Shown piece by piece: positions 1-6,022 of a DNA stretch of 6,022 nucleotides. Position numbers and translations under genes: made by a program. Below the pieces are notes generated by a model, which worked only from the letters and a program-made list of their open reading frames with translations, was not told where the DNA came from and did no database searches. This DNA is from Spirochaetaceae bacterium (lineage in GTDB: Bacteria; Spirochaetota; Spirochaetia; SZUA-6; Fen-1364). The DNA lies in assembly GCA_003154555.1 (NCBI GenBank), contig PMDT01000189.1:1-6022 (forward strand). The letters are read 5' to 3'. How positions within the stretch are numbered: position 1 is the stretch's first letter; every line of letters begins with the position of its first letter.

Positions 1-3000
1 TGCCACGGACTACCGTGGCCGCGATTGTCGCGCTGCTGGCTCTCGCACTGGGGGCATGCACCGCCTCCCGCGTCGGCCTTGTGCGTCCCGATGCGCGCCT
101 GCGGATCCCGACGGTCCTTGCGTCCCTGGGCACGGGTACGCCGGACGCGGCGTTCTCCGTGGATGACGTGGGGCCCACCGGAACAGTCGCCCATGAGAAC
201 CTCGAGGGCGGCGTGTGGGTGCTTTTCAACAAGCCCGTCATCGGCCTGAAAACGTTGGAGAAGCCTGCCACGTCGTCCACCATCCTCACCATCTCTCCGC
301 GCGTGGACGGCATCTACCGCTGGTACGGCTCGCGGCTGTTCGCATTCGAGCCAAAGGGGCAGCTCGCCCCGGCGACGGAGTACACATTCACCGTGAACCC
401 GTCGCTGCGTTCACTCGCGGGCGATCCTCTCACCGGTACGACCCGTTTCAGTTTCCGCACCGAGCCGTTCTCCATCGTCTCCCTCTTTCCGTCGGGAGAC
501 GATGTGGAGCCCGCATCCAGCGGAGAGCTGATCGTCACCTTCAATTTCCCCGTCGACCTTCCCACCATTCTGCCCTTCATCCGCCTCGAAGCGGACGGCG
601 ACACGGTGGCGTTCAAGGCGGCGCGGCCGCAGATCACGAGCCGCATCCAGCTCGGGCCGTACGAAGATGCCAACAGGCTCGTCTCCCTCACGCCGGTAAA
701 GGCGCTGCCGCGTGACTCCGACATCGTTGTGCGGGTCCTGAAGGGTGCGAAGCCGCGGCCGGAAAACTTCGGCACGAGCGACGACATCACGCAGGGCTTC
801 CATACTCTCCTGCCCCTGTCGGTCGAGCAATCCGACGTGAGCATGGGTCGCGTCGGGGCGACGGTGGAGCTCCAGTTCAATCATCCCGTGAAGGAGGAGA
901 CGGTCGCCGCCAATCTCCATCTTCCCTTCCCGGGCTACGACCTTGGCAGGAACCTGGAAGTGTCGGGCTCGTGGGTATTCCTTCACGACGTGCCCGTTGC
1001 CTTCGAGTCGACATTCGAGATGACGCTGGGGGCGGGCATCGAGGACACCTACGGCCAGTCCCTGGGCGCCGATCAGACGGTGAAGCTCGAGGTCGGTCCG
1101 GCAGAGGCATATGTCGATTTCCGCAGCACGGGCCAGCGCATACTCGAAGCGCAGTTTCCTCCGCGCGTCGCCATTGAGATGCAGAACATCGACTCCGGCA
1201 GCTACGTCATCGGGCGCCTGGGCAACCCGTACGCGACGCCGCCCAAGTCGCCGGTCGTGAGGATCGACGCGAAGAAGATCCCGCGGAACACGCGTCATTT
1301 CCAGGTCTACGATCTTGCTCCTTACCTCAACGACGCCGGCAGGGGCACGGCGTTCCTCTCGTGGGCATTCAAGGGTCTTTTCTGGGGCAGCGACACGCCG
1401 CAGGATGTCGACGATCAGCTCGTCGTGCAGGTCACCGACATCGGCGCATCGGTAAGCGTCGGGTACAACTCGATCCTTGTGCTCGCAAGCTCTCTTTCTT
1501 CGGGTGCGCCGATCACCGATGCAGTAGTCACCCTCAGGAAGGACGGCAAGGCCCTGGCAACAGGGCAGACGGACGCGAAAGGTCTTGCGGCGGTTTCTCT
1601 GCCGCCCGGCGGTCTCATGGCGGGCTTCCAGGGGAGCGAAGAAAAAGCGGAGATCGAGATCGCCAGGGGCAAGGACCGTCTCATCCTGCGGCCCCACGAG
1701 GTGTCAGGCCGTTCGTGGAATTCCGAGGCCCCTTATGCGGCGGAAAACGCGAAACCTCTTACATACATCTGGTCGGACCGGGGCATCTATCGGCCGGGCG
1801 AAACACTCTCTTTTGCCGGCATCGACCGCAACCTCACGCTTGGCAGGTTCACCGCCGTGCCGGGAAAGTTCCGCGTGGATCTCAGCAACGGCTCTGAAGA
1901 CGCCACGGCGATAGCTTCGGCGACGGGAACGGTGACGGCGTCAGGAAGCTTCTCCGGACAGATGGTCCTTCCGAAAAGCCTGGATCCCGGCGATTGGCTT
2001 CTCGCTTTCCATCGCATCGCCGGAAAGGAAGACACGCGGACGGGAATGGCCTCCGTGCAGGTGGCGAACTTCCGGCGCGTCACATTCGGCGTCGATCTCA
2101 CGATCCCCGATACCCGGTTCTTCATCGGCGACAGCATCGACGCCCGGTTCACCGGGACGTACCTGGCCGGTGGAACGATCGCAAAGGGCACGTACAACTG
2201 GTTCTGGACGCGGCGCGAGACCTGGTATCAGCCGCCGGGAGACAACTGGGCGTCATACACGTTCGGCGACGTGGAGAAGGGCTGGGCGGAGGACCTGACA
2301 TCGGACTCAGGCAGCATCCCATCGAACGGCGTCGTCGAGGCGCCCCAGAAGCTCGGCGATACGGAGAAAGGGCGTGTCTATACGTATGAGCTTGTCGCCA
2401 CTGTCCAGGACATCGACAGGCAGGCCATTTCGAAACGGGACACGCGGACCGTCTTCTCCTCTGCACAACAGCTCGGCGCCAAGCTCACGTCTGACGCGAA
2501 ATCAGACGACTCGCTGTACTTCGTCACGAAGGCTGCGCCCTTCACACTCAAGGTCGTTTCCGTGGATCCCGACGGAAAGGTCTACCCCAGCTCCACCGTG
2601 AGCGGCAGCCTGATCCGCGAAGACTGGAAGCTTGTGCGGGAGGCCGCGATCGGCGGCGAGGTAGATACTCGCTACGAGCGGCAGGACGCGGTGGAAAAGA
2701 CTTTCACCGTGAGCCCGAAGGGCGCGGCGGCCGCGGTACAGCTCGCCACGCAGAAGTCGGGCTCATACCGCATCGAGCTCACCGGAAAAGACCAGCGCGG
2801 ACGGGAAAGCTTCACGCGGCTCTCTTTCTACGCTACGGGCTCGGACGAGATCGCCTGGCAGCGCACGGATGAACGGCAGGTCGAAATCGTCCCGGACAAG
2901 AAGCTTTATGCGCCGGGCGACATCGCCCACCTCCTCATCAAGAGCCCCGTCTCGCGGGGCACCTGGCTCGTAAGCGTCGAGCGCGACGGCGTGCTCGACA

Positions 3001-5576
3001 GGAAGACCGTGGACCTTGCCGGCGGCGCGCCGACCATCGACATCCCCATCACCACGGCGCACATCCCCATCGTGTACGTGTTCGTTGCCACGGCCACGGG
3101 ACGGACCCAGCCGCCGGCCGCCGGCCCCGACGTGCCGGATTTCGGCACGCCGCGGGGCTACTCGGGTCTCGTGGAGCTTCCTGTGGAGGCGTCATCGAAG
3201 ACGATTGCGCTGAAGATTTCCAACGCACAGGAAAGCTACCGACCGGGCAGCCAGGCCACCGTCACCATCACGGCCACCATGAACGGGAAACCGGTGCAGG
3301 GTGCGGAAATCGCGCTGGTCGCCGCCGACAGGGGCGTGCTGGACCTCATCGACTACCGGGTTCCCGATCCTGTCGATTTCTTCTACAGTCGGGGCAACTT
3401 CCCCGACAAGGTGGCGCACTACGATACGCGCGACATGCTGATGGACCCGGTCACGTGGAAGGCGAATGACCTGCCCGGTGGCGATGAAAAGCTCGAAGAG
3501 GCGGCAGCGGGTCCGGGGGTCTCGGTGCGCCGCGACTTCAACCCCACCGCCGTGTTCCGCACGGGTCTGATCACCGGCAAGGACGGAAGGGTGAGCGCGA
3601 CATTCAAGCTCCCCGACAGCCTCACGCGGTTCCGGGAAACCGCGGTTGCCGTGAAGGACGACTCCTTCGGGATTGCCGAAGGGGAGCTCGTCGTGCAGAA
3701 CCCCGTCAACGTGCGCGCGGCGCTGCCCCGGCGGATGCGGGTCGACGACACCGCCAGTGCGGGCGTGGTGCTCACGAACATCGATACGAGCGCCCACACC
3801 GTGGCCGTGAGCCTCTCCGTGCAGGGACTGGACCTCACGGGATCCCAGAAGAAAAGCGTGGCGCTCAAGGCGGGCGAAACGGCGGAGGTTGCGTTCGACA
3901 TGAAGGCAACTGCCCCGGGGACGGCGAAGCTTTCATTCGGCGTGGACTCCGACGTGCTGAAGGAGAGGCTGGATGAGACGCTCGTCGTGGCGGAGGAGCA
4001 CCTGAGTGAATCCTTCACGATTGTCGGAAAGACGACCGACCTGGCGAAGGAGGGCATCACGGTGCCGCCTGCTTTCCTGGGCGTCCCGGAGGAAGGGCTG
4101 TACCTGAGCCTCGATTCGACAATCGCCTCCTCGCTCGCGGGGGCCATCCGGTACCTCGACATCTATCCCTACGACTGCCTCGAGCAGGTGACGAGCAAAC
4201 TCTTCGCGCGCGTGCTGTTCCCGACGATCGCCGGTGGCGCGGCCGATCTCACCACCCTCACCCGGTTTGCGAACCCCGACGGCGGCTTCTCCTACTGGGA
4301 CGATCCTCCGCCCCGCCGGTCAAACTACTATGTGTCACTTCGGGTCGCTCACCTGCTCGCCGCTGCGAAGACGAAAGGCATCGCGATACCGGCCGAGCTC
4401 GACACCGACGCTCTCCTGTCCTGGCTCGACGCCGGATGGGCCGACCAGGACACGTACCTGAAGGCCTACGCCCTGTATGTCCTGGCGAGTTATGGCAGGG
4501 CCGAAACGGAGAAGGCCGCCGCGATAGCTGCTCTTGGCGACAAGGCGGGAGTATTCGGCTACGGCTTCCTCGGGCTTTCCTACCAGGCAATGGGAAACCA
4601 GAAGTCCGCCCAGGCGGTGCTCACGCGCCTGAAGAACTTCATCCGCATCGGCACGCGCACAGTCACGCTCGTGGGCACCGTGAATGACTGGCTCTGGTAC
4701 GGCGGCGACCTCCAGGCAAAATCACTGCTCCTCATGCTTTTCACGCGCCTTCAGCCCGATTCGCCCCTGGTCCTCGGACTCGCCAACGACCTGCTGGCCG
4801 CGAACAGCACGGGGCACTGGGAGAACACGAGCAACGCGGGCTGGGTGCTCCAGGCATTTTCAGAAGTCGTGACGGCCAACCGGGAGACTCAGTCCGATTT
4901 CACGGCGAGCGTGAAGCTCGGCGGCGCCGAGATCGCCGGGTCCCGTTTCAAAGGCTTCTCGAAGACGCCGTACGCGCGATTCATCCCGGCTCAGAACCTC
5001 GGGGCCGCGGGCGCACAGCTCCCGCTCACATTCGGCCTCTCGGGCAAGGGAACGCTGTACTACACGGCGGAGCTGCGCTACGCGCTTTCCGCCTCCGGCG
5101 CGGACCCGCGTGATGAAGGAATCGGCATCGAAACAGAGATACTCGACGATGCGGGGGCGATCGTTTCCGGGACCGATCTCACGCTGGGCAAGGTGTACAC
5201 GATGCGGGTCGTCTTCTATTCGTCGAAAGACAGGACGTTCTTTGCGCTGCGGGCGCCGCTTCCGTCGGGTGCGGAGCCAATCGACGGGTCGCTCGTCACG
5301 TCGCAGGTGGTGAAGCCTCCCGCGGACAGCACGTCGCAGGACACCGACGTCGCCTCCCTGGACGAGGTGAGCGACAACGGGTACACGAGCCGCATCTACG
5401 ACAGCGAGGTGCGCTTCTTCTTCGACCAGCTTGACAGGGGCAGGCACGACGTGAGCTTCCTCTTCCGCGCCACGACCCCGGGGGTATTTCCCACGCCGCC
5501 GGTCCAGGCGGAGCTCATGTACCAGCCGGAGGTTTTCGGCAGGACGGGCGGCGCCGTGTACCGCATCGCGCCGTAA
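1..5576 (+). CDS. Bacterial alpha-2-macroglobulin family lipoprotein (YfhM-like), 5' end at or beyond window edge
   Basis: This is a large envelope protease trap: attacking proteases cut a bait segment and are captured through a reactive thioester. Residues are numbered from the GTG at 15 (1,853 aa from there). Seen: a signal peptide with lipobox LGAC (Cys15); three Ig-like segments (about 55-150, 155-266, 267-361); macroglobulin domains, including the family signature DRGIYRPGE at 588-596; a bait-receptor-type domain from about 956 (KKLYAPGD 962-969, AADRGVLDL near 1103); the A2M domain from about 1181 ([15 protein letters not shown]); the thioester CLEQ at 1388-1391, followed by an alpha-toroid with GGFSYW; and a C-terminal MG10-like domain ending in [13 protein letters not shown]. 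coli YfhM is about 1,650 aa, so this protein is longer, mainly at the N-terminus. The frame stays open to position 3, with an NTG codon straddling the edge, and the GTG has no clear ribosome binding site. The start is therefore probably at or before the edge. The function is inferred from the family. Confidence 0.95.
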   Translation, partial: PRTTVAAIVALLALALGACTASRVGLVRPDARLRIPTVLASLGTGTPDAAFSVDDVGPTGTVAHENLEGGVWVLFNKPVIGLKTLEKPATSSTILTISPRVDGIYRWYGSRLFAFEPKGQLAPATEYTFTVNPSLRSLAGDPLTGTTRFSFRTEPFSIVSLFPSGDDVEPASSGELIVTFNFPVDLPTILPFIRLEADGDTVAFKAARPQITSRIQLGPYEDANRLVSLTPVKALPRDSDIVVRVLKGAKPRPENFGTSDDITQGFHTLLPLSVEQSDVSMGRVGATVELQFNHPVKEETVAANLHLPFPGYDLGRNLEVSGSWVFLHDVPVAFESTFEMTLGAGIEDTYGQSLGADQTVKLEVGPAEAYVDFRSTGQRILEAQFPPRVAIEMQNIDSGSYVIGRLGNPYATPPKSPVVRIDAKKIPRNTRHFQVYDLAPYLNDAGRGTAFLSWAFKGLFWGSDTPQDVDDQLVVQVTDIGASVSVGYNSILVLASSLSSGAPITDAVVTLRKDGKALATGQTDAKGLAAVSLPPGGLMAGFQGSEEKAEIEIARGKDRLILRPHEVSGRSWNSEAPYAAENAKPLTYIWSDRGIYRPGETLSFAGIDRNLTLGRFTAVPGKFRVDLSNGSEDATAIASATGTVTASGSFSGQMVLPKSLDPGDWLLAFHRIAGKEDTRTGMASVQVANFRRVTFGVDLTIPDTRFFIGDSIDARFTGTYLAGGTIAKGTYNWFWTRRETWYQPPGDNWASYTFGDVEKGWAEDLTSDSGSIPSNGVVEAPQKLGDTEKGRVYTYELVATVQDIDRQAISKRDTRTVFSSAQQLGAKLTSDAKSDDSLYFVTKAAPFTLKVVSVDPDGKVYPSSTVSGSLIREDWKLVREAAIGGEVDTRYERQDAVEKTFTVSPKGAAAAVQLATQKSGSYRIELTGKDQRGRESFTRLSFYATGSDEIAWQRTDERQVEIVPDKKLYAPGDIAHLLIKSPVSRGTWLVSVERDGVLDRKTVDLAGGAPTIDIPITTAHIPIVYVFVATATGRTQPPAAGPDVPDFGTPRGYSGLVELPVEASSKTIALKISNAQESYRPGSQATVTITATMNGKPVQGAEIALVAADRGVLDLIDYRVPDPVDFFYSRGNFPDKVAHYDTRDMLMDPVTWKANDLPGGDEKLEEAAAGPGVSVRRDFNPTAVFRTGLITGKDGRVSATFKLPDSLTRFRETAVAVKDDSFGIAEGELVVQNPVNVRAALPRRMRVDDTASAGVVLTNIDTSAHTVAVSLSVQGLDLTGSQKKSVALKAGETAEVAFDMKATAPGTAKLSFGVDSDVLKERLDETLVVAEEHLSESFTIVGKTTDLAKEGITVPPAFLGVPEEGLYLSLDSTIASSLAGAIRYLDIYPYDCLEQVTSKLFARVLFPTIAGGAADLTTLTRFANPDGGFSYWDDPPPRRSNYYVSLRVAHLLAAAKTKGIAIPAELDTDALLSWLDAGWADQDTYLKAYALYVLASYGRAETEKAAAIAALGDKAGVFGYGFLGLSYQAMGNQKSAQAVLTRLKNFIRIGTRTVTLVGTVNDWLWYGGDLQAKSLLLMLFTRLQPDSPLVLGLANDLLAANSTGHWENTSNAGWVLQAFSEVVTANRETQSDFTASVKLGGAEIAGSRFKGFSKTPYARFIPAQNLGAAGAQLPLTFGLSGKGTLYYTAELRYALSASGADPRDEGIGIETEILDDAGAIVSGTDLTLGKVYTMRVVFYSSKDRTFFALRAPLPSGAEPIDGSLVTSQVVKPPADSTSQDTDVASLDEVSDNGYTSRIYDSEVRFFFDQLDRGRHDVSFLFRATTPGVFPTPPVQAELMYQPEVFGRTGGAVYRIAP
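2..19. repeat. Perfect 7-bp inverted repeat around the putative start
   Basis: GCCACGG (2-8) and CCGTGGC (13-19) are exact reverse complements separated by the 4-base loop ACTA. As RNA this would form a GC-rich hairpin containing the GTG at 15-17 in its 3' arm. It could be a translational control structure, half of a larger operator, or chance in GC-rich DNA. The sequence upstream is not available. Confidence 0.5.
15..59 (+). other. Lipoprotein signal peptide and lipobox of the A2M protein
   Basis: Residues 1-14, counted from the GTG, form a hydrophobic core rich in Ala and Leu that ends in L-G-A-C, a good match to the signal peptidase II lipobox. Cys15 (TGC at 57-59) would be the lipidated first residue of the mature protein. 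From this GTG the n-region has no positive charge. Reading five codons further upstream adds Pro-Arg-Thr-Thr after a possible initiator and so supplies an Arg, which makes a more normal signal peptide. The residues after Cys are Thr-Ala-Ser, with no Asp at +2. A tether of about 40 residues precedes the first Ig-like domain. Confidence 0.85.
177..1097 (+). other. Three tandem N-terminal Ig-like segments of the A2M protein
   Basis: Three successive beta-sandwich-like segments precede the macroglobulin chain. Segment 1 (residues about 55-150) has the pattern VWVLFNKPV, then [20 protein letters not shown] text, [11 protein letters not shown] and FSFRTEP, which resembles the bacterial Ig-like (Big_5/SbsA type) domain often found at the N-terminus of bacterial A2Ms. 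Segment 2 (about 155-266) repeats the strand pattern [11 protein letters not shown]. Segment 3 (about 267-361) repeats it again as [11 protein letters not shown] and closes with [10 protein letters not shown]. The three share the motif of alternating hydrophobics followed by F-N-x-P-V, visible at FNKPV, FNFPV and FNHPV. Boundaries are estimates. Confidence 0.7.
3462..3533 (+). other. Candidate protease bait region of the A2M protein
   Basis: Residues about 1150-1173 lie between the PDPVDFFY motif of the bait-receptor domain and the A2M domain that starts with [10 protein letters not shown]. The stretch is rich in Gly, Pro, Ala and Glu ([16 protein letters not shown]), lacks a hydrophobic core pattern, and carries basic residues that proteases could cut (Lys1159, Arg1172, Arg1173). 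In E. coli YfhM the equivalent place between the same landmarks holds a similarly polar, Gly-rich segment. The assignment is by position and composition and is not experimentally supported. Confidence 0.5.
4176..4187 (+). other. Thioester motif CLEQ of the A2M protein
   Basis: Cys1388-Leu-Glu-Gln1391 sits in the context [14 protein letters not shown]. This is the internal Cys-Gln thioester motif (CxEQ) of thioester-containing A2Ms, and E. coli YfhM has a nearly identical YPYGCLEQ. The alpha-toroid domain follows, with [27 protein letters not shown] and [14 protein letters not shown] marking successive helix pairs. The motif is intact, so the protein is predicted to trap proteases covalently. 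The glycine usual before Cys in E. coli is Asp here. Confidence 0.92.
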
Positions 5577-5581
5577 GGAAG
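5575..5581 (+). promoter_or_regulatory. Ribosome binding site of the malic enzyme gene
   Basis: AAGGAAG is a good Shine-Dalgarno sequence ending five bases before the ATG at 5587. Its first two bases are the last two of the TAA stop (5574-5576) of the A2M gene, so ribosomes finishing the first gene release on top of the second gene's entry site. This supports translational coupling and selects the ATG at 5587 as the start. Confidence 0.8.
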
Positions 5582-5586
5582 ACGCC

Positions 5587-6021
5587 ATGGCACACATTTC
5601 TCCACAGGACGTTTTCGACTATCACCGCGCCGGCAGACCGGGAAAGATCGAGGTGCTTCCCACGAAGAAGCTCGACACGCAGCGGGATCTTTCGCTCGCC
5701 TATACCCCCGGTGTCGCGGTCGTCGTGGAAGAGATCGAGCGCAGGCCGGCGGCCGCATATGAATACACGGCGCGCGGGAATCTCGTCGCCGTGGTGACCA
5801 ACGGCTCGGCCATCCTCGGGCTGGGAAACAGGGGGCCGCTTGCCGCGAAGCCGGTCATGGAAGGCAAGGGAATCCTCTTCAAGCGTTTCGCCGATATCGA
5901 CGTCTTCGACATCGAGCTCGATGCGCGGACGCCGGACCAGATCGTGGCGGCGGTGGCCGCGATGGCGCCCACATTCGGGGGCATCAACCTTGAGGATATC
6001 AAGGCCCCGGAATGCTTCGAG
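5587..6021 (+). CDS. Malic enzyme (MaeB-like, oxaloacetate-decarboxylating), 3' end beyond window
   Basis: The enzyme converts malate to pyruvate and CO2 with reduction of NAD(P)+, in the cytoplasm. The 145 codons present cover most of the malic N-terminal domain. Seen: LAYTPGVA, with the likely catalytic Tyr39; [17 protein letters not shown] at 65-81; [13 protein letters not shown], with the likely catalytic Lys94; [10 protein letters not shown] at 101-110; and [16 protein letters not shown] at 130-145, with likely metal ligands Glu136 and Asp137. The spacing of these residues agrees with what I recall for E. coli MaeB. The start is set by the AAGGAAG site and the [20 protein letters not shown] opening, typical of the family. 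The gene begins 10 bases after the A2M stop and is probably co-transcribed with it. The nucleotide-binding domain, and any C-terminal phosphotransacetylase-like domain, lie outside the window. Cofactor choice and the MaeB versus short-form question therefore cannot be settled. Confidence 0.93.
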   Translation, partial: MAHISPQDVFDYHRAGRPGKIEVLPTKKLDTQRDLSLAYTPGVAVVVEEIERRPAAAYEYTARGNLVAVVTNGSAILGLGNRGPLAAKPVMEGKGILFKRFADIDVFDIELDARTPDQIVAAVAAMAPTFGGINLEDIKAPECFE

Positions 6022-6022
6022 G

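Noticed and set aside
411..1697. Long antisense open frame of 428 codons inside the A2M gene
   Set aside because: Its product is rich in Arg and low-complexity, with no recognisable domain. It lies wholly opposite a conserved family gene, and such antisense frames are common in GC-rich coding DNA.
3108..3128. GC-rich near-palindromic run of CCGCCGGCC units
   Set aside because: It encodes the in-frame Pro-Pro-Ala-Ala-Gly loop and is explained by GC-rich codon use. There is no U-tract for a terminator and no repeat elsewhere in the window.
3099..3155. Pro/Gly-rich loop ([11 protein letters not shown] and onward) as an alternative bait region
   Set aside because: By comparison with E. coli YfhM it aligns with a loop inside the bait-receptor domain ahead of the conserved G-x-L-x-L-P strand, so it is more likely a surface loop. 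The linker at 3462-3533 fits the bait position better.
5577..5586. Possible terminator or promoter between the two genes
   Set aside because: The gap is only 10 bases, contains the end of the ribosome binding site, and has no hairpin or T-run.
4860..5597. Antisense open frame of 245 codons spanning the A2M 3' end and the malic enzyme start
   Set aside because: It overlaps two well-supported plus-strand genes, its product is Arg-rich with no motif, and it looks like a codon-bias shadow.
5700..6002. Antisense open frame of 100 codons opposite the malic enzyme
   Set aside because: The opposite strand encodes a clear malic enzyme with ordered catalytic motifs, and the antisense product has no recognisable features.

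Overview
The window comes from a GC-rich (roughly 60-65% by eye), densely coding bacterial genome. A lipoprotein-type signal peptide on a bacterial alpha-2-macroglobulin suggests a diderm (Gram-negative-type) cell. Nothing here fixes the phylum; spirochaetes, deltaproteobacteria-like groups and other high-GC diderms all remain possible.

Layout: positions 1-5576 are occupied by one very large plus-strand gene. It encodes a bacterial alpha-2-macroglobulin (A2M/YfhM type) of about 1,855 residues. It has a lipobox, three N-terminal Ig-like repeats, a chain of macroglobulin domains, a short bait-like linker, an intact CLEQ thioester motif in an alpha-toroid domain, and the conserved C-terminal receptor-binding-like domain. 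The gene is complete at its 3' end. Its true start probably lies at or just before the left edge, because the first two bases (TG) are the last two bases of an in-frame NTG codon. After a 10-base gap, positions 5587-6021 hold the first 145 codons of a malic enzyme (MaeB-like), which runs off the right edge.

How the genes relate: the same strand, the 10-base gap and a ribosome binding site that overlaps the first gene's stop codon argue for co-transcription. The two products act in different places, an envelope-anchored protease trap and a cytoplasmic carbon-metabolism enzyme, so I see no evidence of a shared pathway. The usual partner of this A2M class, penicillin-binding protein 1C, is not directly downstream. 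No RNA genes, mobile elements, CRISPR arrays or terminators were seen. I do not think the window holds an undescribed multi-gene system. The points worth a second look are details of the A2M protein, its start region and its neighbourhood.
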